A stretch of 64,000 nucleotides of DNA from Strigops habroptila (taxonomy: Eukaryota > Chordata > Aves > Psittaciformes > Psittacidae): contig NC_044283.2 of the NCBI RefSeq assembly GCF_004027225.2, forward strand, positions 18,618,992 to 18,682,991, given 5' to 3'. Numbering within the stretch: the stretch's first letter is position 1; each line of letters begins with the position of its first letter. Below the pieces are notes generated by a model. The model was not told where the DNA came from and made no database searches. It saw only the letters and a program-made list of their open reading frames with translations. The translations under genes and the position numbers were made by a program. This document shows positions 11,814-24,222 of this stretch, piece after piece.

Positions 11814-14800
11814 ATACAAACAGTGTCCCCCCCATGATGCTATGGCCACCCTCCTGCTGGGCTGCCGGCGTGCTCCACTGGGCCCCTGGCACCCCACAAA
11901 GTGTCTCATGGTTGCCTTGTGCTCACTGAAAGGGTGCATAGCACTCCATCGTGGTTTGCATAGCTGTCATGTATCAGAGGCCAAAGCGGTGGCTGAGGCT
12001 GTGACATTGCTATCGGGCAAAGCTGAAGGCTGCGGGAAATGACAGGAGAAATATCTGCCGCGTTGGTCGTAGTGTGGTGCCATTTGCTGGTCTTTCCCCC
12101 AACAACCTTCTCTAGCAGCATGTAAGCACATAATTCATTAGAGACTGCTGATGATCTGGTCATGGTAGGCAGTTCATTCATTGCTGCATATATGGAGTAG
12201 AAACTCATATCACATAAGCAAAGTCCACCTCATTTAAAGGAAAACAAGTTTTATAGGGCACTTAATCTTCTACCACACTCACACCGATTTATAAATGTAA
12301 CATTTCGTCCTTCTTGAGAAAACAGTGGACAAAAAGATGCCATGGAGTTTGCGAACACTGAGACATGCAACAGTAGCGGAGGAGTGTCCAAAGTGAGGTT
12401 CTCAAACCACACACTTCCTTGCCTGTTCAAATGCAGCTTCTGTGTCCAAACCATCCTACCTGACAGGACAGTGCTTTTGTGGGGCTATTGGGCGATCCAG
12501 GTCACTGCACAAGGAAAGAAGCCAGCATGGGCTGCTGCAGCCAGGTTTGCCATGTCATTGTGGGTCAGAGATGCATGTCCAGGCCTTCCCATCCTCTCCA
12601 GAGCAAGAAAAGGCCCATTGCCTACCAAGCCTCACATCTCTAGCAACTCAAACTTCTGCAGCTTGGTTGACGAGCTTGACAACGGGGCCTTAGTGGCACA
12701 CAAGCAACTTCAAAATAGTGCACAGATCCTGCCTGGACAGTCAAATGCCTCCTGCTGAGACCAGGCAGGTCTAGATGTCACTGCTCTGCCGTTGGTGCTG
12801 CCAGCAGTGATCACAGTGACCCTGGGATGGCCCTGGACAAGCACTTCTTGTTTTCCAGAGACCAGGAGCCACGAACAACTAGATCTTTTCCCTCCTAAGG
12901 TTCAGAAAAGATGTGGCTCTACATTGTAGACTGGCGCTTCTGAATGCCCTTCTTCCTTTGATCACACGACAGAGTACAATATATTGCAAAACTTGGATTC
13001 CCTGCTCACCCTTCCCAGGTCAGACAGGGATGAGCACAGGCAGCTATGCCTACCCGCTACTGTAAGCGAACTCCTCACCTTGCAGTGAGGAACTGCATCC
13101 CAGCCTCCCACCAAGAGTTCAGACAGGCATCAGCATAGCATCCCGCTCACACAGCTGTCACACAGAGGGAGCCGAGCCCCCTCCAGAGCTTTCCAGCAGG
13201 CTGTCACAGGGCAATGCTGTGAAGCCATGGCTGGGGGTTCCTGAAGAAGCCATCACATTGTTTCACCCAAAATGTCAGCATTGCAGATGGAGGAAAGGCA
13301 GCACTGCAGCAATGCAGTGAAGTTTTGTACCCTCTGGCAAACAGGATACGTAAATAAATGGGTTTCTATCTAGATTCCATTGTGTGCAGATTTGTACCAA
13401 AGAATTGCTGTGATGGGCATCATTATGTCTCATTATGTGATTGCAAGTAACCTTTTGTGTAGCAGACACAATCCACGTAACACGCTGTGTGACCAGTTTA
13501 CAAAACCAGGCTCCTTCAGAAGGGCGAGTAATTAATCATTATTCAGCAACAGCACTCACCACTCCACTACTTGCTGGCAGGAGCAGAGAACTGAGGGCAT
13601 GCCTAGCTACAACAATGCATTATTCATGCAATAGAAAACTACGGTAAGCTGTGGTACTGTCCCAACAAATGGTTAAAAAAAAGAAAGCACTCCATTAGTT
13701 CTCAAGTGTGTGGTTGATTTTTTTTTTTTTTAATAAATTTACTGCCAACACTTTGCATGAATAAGCATAGGCCCGAGTGGCAAATGCAGTAGGAAAGAAT
13801 TAGTATAAGGCACCAATGTGCGTTTTTCATAATGCCAAAGTCAATAATCCGAGGACAACGCGAAGATCTCTCGAATGTCTTGCCTTGAAGGTATAGCACA
13901 GTAACTTTATGGCTGTAATAATTTTATGACTTTATCAAGCACTAATTTAATATAGAATGGAATGCACATAGTCAAAAATAAATTGTAGCAAATATTTTAT
14001 TCGTTTAAGGGTCCTAATAATAATTTACACATTGTGCTCTTTAGGAGACTTTTTCTTCATACTTAGCTTTGGCTTTCATTTACACTACATCTGGCTGACA
14101 ATCTATCATGACACAAATAAGGCACATGAGATTATTTACATTTGATCACTGTCCACTGTTTACACAAGCCGGAGTTAATGCAGAAGGCTGACAAAGGCTG
14201 GAGTTTAGTCACTGATTTTGGAGAGGCTGGAATTGTACCTGCTTTCTGCTCATCTCCCGTTGTCAGAGAGCAGCTCAGTTACTCTCTACTAGCAAATACC
14301 ATCAGAAAACAGTCAGTATGCAAATGCAAACCCTTCTATCATCTTGTAGTTCACCATGCACACATTCCAAAAAGGTACATTTCATCTCAGATCTCACTGT
14401 TTACCACACCTGTGGGTATAACTTTTCCAATTGAATTTTATTTTTAATTGTTTGCCTTTATATGGGAGTCTTTTTCTCCATATTAATTCAATTTGAATTT
14501 GGAAGAGCTCAATTCATCAGGTCCAGTCATGTCATTAAGGTGATGGATTATTTGTTCTTTAATAAATAATACCTTTGCAGAACTATGATTTCAAAAGCAT
14601 GCTGAAAGGAAGCTGCAGTAATTCAAAGGGACCTCAAAAACTAAACATGTTTTGAGGAATATGTTTCCAGCTGCAGAATAAATATTTGTAACTGTATGAA
14701 AATTTGTCACTCAAAAAACTCCACCCTTTCATTTTGCTTTGGGTTCATAAATGGATTTTAGGTTGAGGTTGTTCAACTAAAAAAGCATCAGTTGAGGAAT

Positions 14801-15689
14801 GAACACCGATCAAGTGAACATTTACGATTTATGTATGTATTCCATCCAGCTGCAGTTTCCATAATTGCATTGCACAGACACTGGCCATTCAGCAAAGCAC
14901 ATCATGTAGCAAAAGATGAGTTGGCTTTCTCTTTTTTTTAGCAGAGTGGTGTAAGGAGAGCACAGCGACGGGAAGCGCAGAGGACACATTCACTTCCTCT
15001 CTTGGAGGATTTCATTTTCTTCTTTGCTGGGAAGACTAGTCTCCTTTGCCCTGAAGTATTAACAAATATACCAGCTCCCAATGAAGACAGGCTGCCCTAT
15101 GTCTATCAATAGAATCTATATAGAATCTTTTCCCTTAGGGATTAATTCAACTTTTGATTCAATCTTTCTGTGCTTTAAATTATGATGTTACAAACCTCCA
15201 AGGAACTACTGTACTATTTGTGACCTTCTTTATTACTTTCTGCTGTTTGATAAAGTAGAGAAAATTGATTTATAGATTAGTTTGCTTGTGAACATGGAAT
15301 ATCAATGGTAAGAGTGTGACTCCTGGAAAAGCAGGGGAAGCTGGCATTGGTTAAAGTTTAAGAAAGCAGTTTATTAATTAATGGTGAAGGACAATAGAAT
15401 AACTGCACGTTAATCTTGAATGAGATTCTGAAAGTGTGACATGAAATAATACCAAAAAACCAAGGCATCTTGCAAGAGCTGGATTTAAAGTTTTCAGATC
15501 ATTTTCTGCAAGGAAGAATTTTGTCCACCACTTCCACTTCTCTTCTCTAAACCTCCCCTTCCTCCCCTTATGACCTAACGGGTGTTTTTGTGTTTTCTGT
15601 AAGCATTAAAGGTTAAAGGTGGAAGGCAAGGCCAAAGTTTTCCAAATGGAGCCTAAAATTAGGCTTTGGTGTCTGTATTTGGATTCTTA

Positions 15690-15828
15690 GGCCCCAATCC
15701 AGGAGTCTATTTTTATTCAAAGCATCCGAGCACTTGACTTCAATAGATCTAAAACCACTTGCGCTTAAGTGCTTTGCTGAATCAGGATGGACTTAAGCAC
15801 AAATGTAAATGCTGTACTGAATTGGGGC
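15690..15828. repeat. Relic of an old palindromic (MITE-like) interspersed repeat
   Basis: The two ends are inverted copies: GCCCCAATCCAG at the left, and TGAATTGGGGC at the right, which reads GCCCCAATTCA on the other strand. Between them are the motifs CTTAAGTGCTTTGCTGAATC, GACTTCAATAGA and ACTTAAGCAC. From memory these are typical of an abundant self-complementary repeat of turtles and crocodilians that survives as worn copies in birds. I cannot name the family with certainty. The flank 15850-15960 (AATTGAAGTGAATGGGAGCT, CTGAAAATCAGG) looks like a second worn element beside it. Confidence 0.6.
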
Positions 15829-17437
15829 TCTAAATATGTGCCTTGATTTTAAAAGTGCTGAGAGCCAGCAGGTCTAATTGAAGTGAATGGGAGCTGCGAG
15901 ATGCTCAGGGTTTCTGAAAATCAGGACACTCATTGAGGTGCCTGAATCTGATTTCAGGTGCTCAGCTTGCAGCATTCACTGTGGAGGAAAATGGTAACCC
16001 AGGAGAACAGGCAATGGTAGGGATGATTTCCTAATAAACGAGGTCTTGATTCTATGCAATAAACCTCAATAACATAAAATGAGGGGATGGGAAGCAAAAA
16101 GCAATACTTTCCTGGAAATCTAATAGAGTGGTTTTTTCGCAAGCATCAAAGTGCTATGCAAAAACATGAAATTAATAAATCACATTAAAAATCACAGTAA
16201 CTAGAGAAGTACTGGGCTAAATTCATGCCTTGTGGAACAGCAGCAACGTTGAAGAAGTACATCAGGGATGGATTTGGCTCGCTACGTTTTGCGCATTAAT
16301 TTGATCAGGAGCAGCGAGTCAAGAGCACAAAGCCCATGCAGCAAAGAACTTTGCTCTACTACCATTGCGAGAACCAAGCACAACAGTCTAGATTAGTAAA
16401 TGGTAAAAATGCAAAAGCTAAACATTTTTGCAAGTAAAAACCATATCATTATAGAGTATAAAATGAACAGCGATGTTAGGAACAGAGATGAGGTGGAGGC
16501 TAGTCATCTGGAGAAAGGCAATTTTTTCAAGTGAATGCAGTAGTCCTCTCTACCTAAAGACCCTGACCAGGCTGCCCCACGCTGCTCCTCACATCACGCT
16601 TCGGCTGCTCTGTGAGGCACACATCAAGATGAGCGGACTCATCCCTGCAGCTTTGTGCTGTTAGCCCCCAGAGAAGGTTGCTGACACAATGGAGTAGGCC
16701 AACAGCAGTACGTGAACGAACCCTGAACAAACGAAAGAAAAGAAAAGCAATTCCTTCCCCTTTTTATGTGCGTGTAAAGGAGAGGGCTGTGAATATGCTT
16801 TGCCAGTCCCTCACCCAGCTGTTGCCTGCTCAGTGGCAATGCTGGTGTGGAAGCCCACCATGCTGCATCCTGCACTGTCCAGGAAAGATTCACAAAACCA
16901 ATGCTTGTTCAGCCACCTACCTGCCTCCTCCTCCTAGCCCGTCTGCTGAGACAGAGAGGCTGTTGAAGGACTCTCATGATGATGTCTTTTCCTAGTACTG
17001 TTATTTATCATTTCAGGATGGAAGACACCAATTGTTTTGGACTTGTCAATCCCTACTGCCTGCACAACTTGGATCCAAGCATGGCCATGCAGAAAAGCCC
17101 TTGCATTTCCCACCCCCTCCTGACTTGAGCCAGCAGCTCCTAAAACTCCACTGAGCATTTTCAAGTTTTCCTACAAAGTTTACATCAGCTCTTCAGCAGC
17201 CTTGTGTACTCATGGCAGAAAGGCTGATAGCACCTTTCTAGATTAGATATATTGAAACCAGTGGCTCTGTCCCCTGTCCAAAGCGCAGTAATGTGGGCAG
17301 GATCTGGACTATCTGAAATCAACTATGACCATTAGAAAGAGTAATAGAAAACCCAGTACATGACCAGTTGGGGGGAAAAAACCTGTCACTTGTGATAAAA
17401 AAGAGAAACAGAAATGGATTTGAAACATTCGTTTCCC

Positions 17438-17443
17438 TTTATT
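17438..17443 (-). terminator. PPARGC1A: Probable distal poly(A) signal of PPARGC1A
   Basis: A canonical AATAAA on the minus strand in the context GAGCAAATAAAGGGAAACG, about 3.74 kb past the stop codon. A pyrimidine-rich stretch (TTTCTGTTTCTC) follows some 30 bases downstream, at lower coordinates, as expected for a downstream element. Choice of this hexamer over earlier ones is inferred from its fit to the usual 3'UTR length of the gene. Confidence 0.6.
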
Positions 17444-18820
17444 TGCTCAGTGAGGCTGATGTGTACTGCACATTAAAAAAAAAGAAAAAAAAAACCACAG
17501 GAATTTAATACAATGAATTAAACCACAAAAGTACATGTAGAATTGGCAGGTGGAAAACAGCCCGCTTGGGCTTAACTAGTATCTCACTTTCCCCGTCCAG
17601 CATAGTCCAACCAATAGCTTTACATGTTCACCTACTGTACAGATCTTACAGTAGCTCCATCAGATCAGTGGTTCACATTATTGAAAATGTCTGTCACATA
17701 GGTACAAATTTAGAATCATCACATTATATTACATGGCTATTCTAGGTGGTTTATAGATCAGATCTTATACTACAGTGATTGAAGTTCTCATTACAGCCAT
17801 CAAAAAGGACACATAATCATTACCTACTGTAAACTTACATCTAAAGGGATGAGAAGGTGTGGTGGTTTGTTTTTTTTTTTTAACTGACCCAAGTATTATA
17901 TCCCAGAGGCACAAACTTTCCTCTCAGTGCTGCTCCTGGTGATGGCAGCCTGACTGCTTTACACAGTAGTTTAGCACAGGTATTTTTCCTCAATTTTAGG
18001 CTCCCTCTGTTTGGATTTGAATTTGGATAATTTTACCTTCTGTAGGAATTACTTTGTTACACCTCTAGGAAAGACCGTAGTTTCTAAGTACCAGTTCTGT
18101 TACCTGTATTGCGGATGTGGTACTTACCACAGCATGAAAGCAACAGTACAATCTTCATCTAAAAGACACACAGAGCTATGCTGCAATTTGCCTCCGGTGA
18201 CAATGTGGTATATGTGCTAATTTGAAAAGTTCTTGGGAAGAAAAAGAGAAAAGGAAACATTCAGTTTAGGTATTGACAGGTTACCTACTACACTGTCTAC
18301 AGAGGGTACAAATGGCTTTATTCAGCAATCCTAGCTCTATTAATTTCATGTGTAATTTGTAAATCCACAGAGGAAAGCCATCTTCAGGATGGGAATGTTT
18401 GCCAGGCCAGTGAAAAAAAAAAAAACCAAACCCCTGACTCATGTCATTATGCCTGCTGGGTGAAAAATAAATAATCCCCTCCCAAAGCCCACACCAACTT
18501 ATTCATGTCAGCAATATAGGGCAAAAGAGAATGTATTTAAAATTTAATCACAGAAATTTAAAGGCAAAATAGGTAATGCATCTGGTCCTTGAACACATAA
18601 TATGATATACTAAATATTGATTTCTTAAAAATAATTTATTGCTTTTAATATTTTTCTTTACAACAGAAGATACTCAAAATCCAGAAAGGAAAATTGTAAA
18701 CTTTTAGTTTGGCATTCACACAAAGTTAAAATACCTGCATTTTTAACCTACAGAGCAACAAGAAGAATTATGCGGATTAAAGAATGTTACAGTTGTAACA
18801 CAGAACCTCTGAAAAAGGTC

Positions 18821-18881
18821 TCTTCTTTTTTTTTCTTTTTCTCTTTTTCTTTTTTTTTTTTTAATTTTTTTATTTTATTGC
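18821..18881 (+). repeat. Pyrimidine tract (A-rich on the mRNA strand)
   Basis: Nearly pure T with scattered C and A over about 60 bases in the 3'UTR. It includes two overlapping AATAAA hexamers on the minus strand at its right end. Confidence 0.85.
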
Positions 18882-20037
18882 TATCTATCTACTGAGAAAT
18901 AAGAAGCCAAAAAATCAAGCAAGCATCCGATAGGACAGACAGTGGAATCTCTCAGAACACAATATGCTGGTGATAAAATGCATGCAGCCATCAAAATCAA
19001 CTGCACTGGCATGGGGGTGGAATCGGTTTTCTAAGATTGGGAGTGGGAAAGGAGATTAAATAGTTCGGTGTGCCATACCTTTAAGAGGAGTCATGAATGC
19101 CAAACAGTAATAGAATACCAAATCTATACATTCACAAGCAAACTCCAAACTTTGCTGATTCAGTCTTGAGACTCCAAGTTCAGATGAAATTCTGATGCTC
19201 AGAATAGCTGTAGTTTACTCTTGTGGCTTTTTTCTTTCCTGAAGTTTCTATTTAATTTAGCAGAAGCAATGTCATCAGCAACAATGTCATGGGCACATCT
19301 GAGGCCATGCTAGTGCATAGTAAAAAAAAGAAAAAAAAATAAAGAAACAACCAACCCACTGCTTCTGCAAAAGCTGAATTCCCAAACGAAGCACTTACTC
19401 TGGACTGACAACCATCATGCATCCTAGGTATAAAATTTCCACTGGCCTTTTTATTGTTTTAGTCATCTCACAATTTATAATAAATAGGATAATTGTAACT
19501 GATAAATATGTCTCTTTAGTAAACAAAGGAATGAAGGATCGGTATTTATACAGGATGCATAACTGTAAAAAATATAGATAAATTCCATCGTTAAACTCTG
19601 CCAATGAAAAGATTACTGGCTTCAAGAACAGCGTTTAGACACAGAATTACTGTAAAAATCATACTGTACTTAGTACCTCAGCATATTTTTTTCAAATTAA
19701 AATCACAAAAATTAAATAAAATAGCATTTTAAAAAGATTTTTGACCTCTAGTTCCAAAACTACTGTTGATACATAAAATAAAAACATTTCTTAATGATTA
19801 CCCATTTGAGAGACTTCACATAAAATTATGATATCTCCTAGAAAAATTTAGATGAGAAAATTTCATTCCCCTAACAAATTCAGTGTATAAAACTGCAAAA
19901 GAAAATCAAGCAATGAGAAAAATGTGGAAAAATACTGCAGAAGTGGTTAACACCTTTTGGGCTAGGATAATTCTTGACAAAATTCTTACAGAAGCTCACC
20001 AAGAAGGGATGAATGTGTGTAAAGCATTTGTGCACTC

Positions 20038-20096
20038 AGACACACGCGCGCACACATATACACACGCACACCCTCACCCACACGCTTCTCTCTTTT
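20038..20096 (+). repeat. Imperfect (CA)n microsatellite in the 3'UTR
   Basis: CA-rich run broken by CG, TA and CC steps. It reads as GU repeats in the PPARGC1A mRNA. Confidence 0.8.
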
Positions 20097-20591
20097 TTAC
20101 AATCAAATATATATAAGTGTAAGTTCAGCTTTCTACATATGTTAGTGTACAATAATTGTTTCACCTCATATAATTACATTTGAGTATTCTTGATTAAGAA
20201 AAATTCGGCAGTTTTTGAAAAGAAGGCTGCATTTACAGTGCATAGCTGTAACAAAAAAGAACATCGTCATACAGTATGTACATAAATAAAAATACTCCAT
20301 TTAACATTTGTAAATACTCAACTACTTTAGAGAATGTAGCAAATAAACTATCTGTGCACACACCCAGATAGTTACATCCAACTCTCATTAATAATGTAAC
20401 ACTACGTCCGCTCATTAGAATAAATTGCTGAACAAGCTGCACATTTGACCATTAACAAGGCTTTGAAAATTTTGCTGTGGAAGATCAACGTTGTAGACAT
20501 TTACATGGGTGTCAGAATTAAAAGATGAAACTTCAAAATGTTAGGGAAGCTTGAGCCTTTCATTTTCTCTTCTGCAAGGACTAAAAAACAA

Positions 20592-20607
20592 CCCTTCCCA
20601 CCCCCCC
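20592..20607 (-). promoter_or_regulatory. PPARGC1A: Potential RNA G-quadruplex in the PPARGC1A 3'UTR
   Basis: On the mRNA strand the sequence is GGGGGGGTGGGAAGGG, which allows four G-triplets with loops of 1, 1 and 2 bases. It lies about 575 bases after the stop codon. The structure is inferred from sequence only. Confidence 0.45.
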
Positions 20608-21179
20608 AAAAAAAAATCCCCAAAGAAAACAAAAACCTTTAAACAAAGCTGAAAGACTGTAGGCTTCTGGGACCTGTGGTTTCTTCTGGATTGTCATATT
20701 ATCACCGTGTTGTGAGGAGAAGCTTCATTTAAAAAAAAACCAACAATGCAGTGTCTGATTCCCAGACATCAGCAGCCATAGTACTCAAATTTGGTTTTTT
20801 TTGTTTGCTTTTGTTCTTTTTTTTTTTTTTGTTAAAATGCAGTATGTACAGATTTTGCAGTCCATCGTTGTTCGTCTATCTCTGTGGAACTGCTGCCATG
20901 TCTCGTGATTTGCACTGAACTCGCAAGGAACGCCTGGCTCCCCTGCCACTGATCACCCACGAAAGCAAAGCTGACACCCATGGACACGTGTGTGCTTACT
21001 GGACAGCCATCCTGCCTCTCCACTTGTCGAGCAGCTGTGTTCATGTAAACCATGGTTTCAAACAGAGAGTGTAACGTAGGAGAAATTCCTAAGTATGACT
21101 TTTCAACTGTCCATTATTGAAGGACGTGACGTCCGTGAGGTATTCGCCATCCCTCCGTTTTCCTTGGGTGTGATACATG

Positions 21180-21283
21180 TTACCTACGCAGGCTCCGCTG
21201 TGCCTCTTTGAGTAAACTATCAAAATCCATGGAGTCATACTTGCTTTTAGTGGAAGCAGGATCAAAATCATCTGAGTTTGAAT
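21180..21283 (-). CDS. PPARGC1A: PPARGC1A exon 13, coding part (C-terminus)
   Basis: The coding part is 104 bases including the TAA stop at 21180-21182. It begins with AT, completing the Asp codon split from exon 12, and reads SNSDDFDPASTKSKYDSMDF then DSLLKEAQRSLRR. The acceptor is GTTTCAG|AT. This acidic then basic tail is the conserved C-terminus of PGC-1alpha. Human has Leu where this copy has Met in YDSMDFD. The 3'UTR follows directly. Confidence 0.98.
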
Positions 21284-24222
21284 CTGAAACCCAAAGGATG
21301 CAAGTTTAGATAAGAGGCAAGAACCACTAGTGAGTACTTACATTATTTTCTCTACACAACATTCTGAACAAGACACTGCAGAAACAATCCCCTTAAACCC
21401 ACAACTTTATAGGATGATAAAAGACCAGAAATGGTCATCAGAAAAGCTTTAGGAATGGACAGAGCTTTCTGGTAGGAAGCAGACTTAACAAAAGCAGTAC
21501 ATGTCATCAGTTTTGGGGAAGACCCATAAATTGCATATACATATAGAGCAGGTGGGAAGAGTTTCTCCAAGGACTTGAGCACTGCTATGTGTAGGTCTCA
21601 AAGTAGTCCAGATAATCCTGACAGATGTTTTACCCAAAACTCCAGCATCATTTTGCAGCTGTTGTCTTTCATCACATCATATCCAAGACTGACTTCTCCT
21701 GAGAAAGGTAAGAGGGGGATGGTTCTTCGGAAAGCCAGGGCACCCTGCAGGCAGCATGGAGGGGACACTGCTGCATCTGCTGGCCCTGCCTCAGGATCTT
21801 GTACAAGTCCCTGAATCTCTGTTTTTACTTCCGTTCTGATCTTTCGGGGGTTTCCTTGTTTCAAGTGTGAGCAATTCAGGGCAGGGCCTCTGCAATGCCA
21901 TACAAGCAATCTCAGGTGGGCTCCTCAGCTCTTTGCAGCATACATGATAACTCACAGCAGCAATAATGGTCCAGCTCCTGTGACCTGCAATACTTGCTCC
22001 AGCTTTGCTAGTTGCTCAGATACAGATGTCAGTCTGTTCCTAGCACACAGGAGGGATTGTACATTTGTGGCCATGCAGCTCCAGTACGGCAATTACCGAT
22101 GTGGCTTCAAGCACTGGATTTCCTTTTGGAGTCACCCCGGCTTAACACTGACTCTTCCCAGTTCCTGTGTCACAGCTCCTTTATGAGAGTGCCCTTTTCT
22201 TGCCATTTCTTGTGTTGAATTAATCAGAACTCCCCATCTACCACTATAAGACACACTGTGCATTAAATGTTCATTACAAGTTCTGTTAAGACAATATCTT
22301 CTCACAGAGGAGAGGTGTTAAAACTTCTGACTACTATTTTCAAGTGTTTTCTTTTTTCTGTACTCAACCCAAGGCTGATTAATTCTCTCTGTCCTTGTAC
22401 TAGCTCATGAATTTTAAAGTTCATCCTGCCATTTCCTTCTGTAGTTCCATCAGCTACTCTGCAAAATACAGGGAATGCAGTCTGAAGTACAGAAGCTCAA
22501 GCTGTCAGCAGGACAAAGTGAAAATACTCTGCTCACAGATACTCTGGGAATCCCACTTGGTATGGAGAGACCTGCCAAGGAATACTCCCAGTGATGAATA
22601 ATGTTCTAGAGGGTTCCCTTCAGACAACTTATTTTAAACCCCAGATTTTCTGAGATACAGAGATGACCTTGGCTTCCACTGCTAAAGATAAGTCAAATCA
22701 AGTCAGGACTTCAATCTGTTTTTACTGTTTTTATCAGCCTACATTTCGACAAATGCCTTGCTACCTTTTATATTTTCAACGTCAACCCTATATCTCTTCA
22801 GCAGTCAATTGCCTTTTCTTAGCTTTACATTATCTGTTTAGCCACTGAAGTGAATTATAGCATATTCATTGTGAACAATGTGTACCATCTTTATCATTTA
22901 TTCTGAAAAGACATCAATTGGTTAGAAAAAAAATATATCTGTATTCTCTTCCTGCACTGTACAAAGCCGAAGGCAGCACATACAAGATTTCATTAGCACT
23001 GTGTTACAGGGTTATGAGAGATTTTAATGACAGTGGTCATTTATTCATAAAAACCCCATTTATTCATAAAACCAATATCTGATTAATACAGAATCAACGG
23101 CAAAATGTCCCTTGCTATGTTATGCAGAACAGAGTATCTCCTATAACTTTAGTCTATTTATACAGGTATTAGGAAAGGTTTAACATTTAATGAATACTTT
23201 ACATTTTAAAAGGTAATTAAATGATGTGAGTTTATAATACATTAGAATATTACAGAGGCTGTTTTGGTAGTCTGCATGGTCTCTTTATGCATATACTTAA
23301 CATCAGTATTCCTGCTGTAAGACTTTGAACATCTCCAAACATTCTTTCGAGGCGGAGCATCACACCCTGACCCAGAGCATAGGATGGCACCATACGTGTT
23401 TGCGCAGACAGGACTAGGACAGACCCAGATGTGTTATGGCAGTCAGTATGCACACTTGGGACTGGTGTTATCACAGCATACTGGGGGCTGGGGGCTGGAG
23501 ACTGGTATGCATACTGCCCTGCATCAGTGGGACAGCAAACACCAAGAGGTTTGCTAAGCTCTCCACAGACTGGAGCCTTTTACATCATGACTGGATGTCC
23601 CTGCAAGGACACACCTTCATACATAGATGCCTATGCATGATTTGAGAACCACCAGTTGAGATCAGTAACCTTTGCTATACTAAGGGTCAGATTTGGTCAC
23701 AAGCCCTTCTAGCTTTCAAACCTGAGAAACTACGAACTGTGGTTAAGGATGGTCTTTGGCAAGTTCTATGCATCTACAGCACAACTCATGGCAAAGTAAG
23801 AATCATAATGAATTTTTTGGGGTGAGGTATCTACTTTGTTCTCTGTTTATTGGTCATATAAATAAATCAGGTATTAGGACCAAGCAGTCATAGCGTAGCA
23901 GTGAATAGTTAAGCATGCAGGAGGTTTCTGTGGTGCTATCATTTCCATATGGAAATGTATTACTGAATATCGAGCACATATTTTTATAATGATGGAAATG
24001 GGCTTTAAAAGAATTTTCACAGCCTGAAATAGCCGAAAGAAGCTGGACCATATTAGAGTTCAGATTAGTAGACTTTTAAACTTCTTGCAGCAAGTGAAAA
24101 CCACTTCCTTTAACCCCCCATCATTTAAATAATATAAGCAGCAAACAAAAAAGAAGCAAACCCTAAATTCTCCCAAGTTACAAGGTTCTGGTTATGTAAT
24201 TCACATACAGCAAAATACCTAC
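21284..24222 (-). other. PPARGC1A: PPARGC1A intron 12
   Basis: GT..AG intron of 2939 bases between the RRM exon and the last exon. I see no other gene and no recent transposon. A short tandem duplication of a roughly 15-base unit (TTTATTCATAAAA) lies near 23038-23070. Open frames here are short and without recognisable homology. Confidence 0.9.

Larger units (their letters stand above)
8861..17415. other. Intergenic sequence between the CR1 element and the PPARGC1A 3' end
   Basis: No gene recognised. 8861-9060 is still fairly GC-rich and may be an extension of the CR1 leader or older host sequence. A moderately GC-rich block at 11380-11830 contains paired E-boxes around an AP-1 site (11784-11813). 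13690-15260 is AT-rich. Relics of old repeats are at 15640-15960. Short open frames are without homology. Confidence 0.75.
17416..21179 (-). other. PPARGC1A: PPARGC1A 3'UTR (right end certain, left end inferred)
   Basis: About 3.75 kb of AT-rich sequence follows the stop, close to the long 3'UTR known for mammalian PPARGC1A. Read along the mRNA it holds several A-rich or U-rich tracts (20791-20832, 18821-18881), an imperfect GU tract (20038-20096), a G-rich block able to form a four-stack quadruplex (20592-20607), and two AAUGUGA heptamers matching the miR-23 seed (17719-17725 and 17673-17679). AATAAA hexamers also occur at 18869-18879 (two overlapping), 18635-18640 and 18317-18322, so shorter 3'UTR forms are possible. 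The end near 17416 rests on the last strong signal at 17438-17443. Confidence 0.7.

Noticed and set aside
12342..12758. 138-codon open frame in the intergenic block
   Set aside because: No family features and an overlapping frame of similar length on the same strand; typical of chance in GC-richer DNA.
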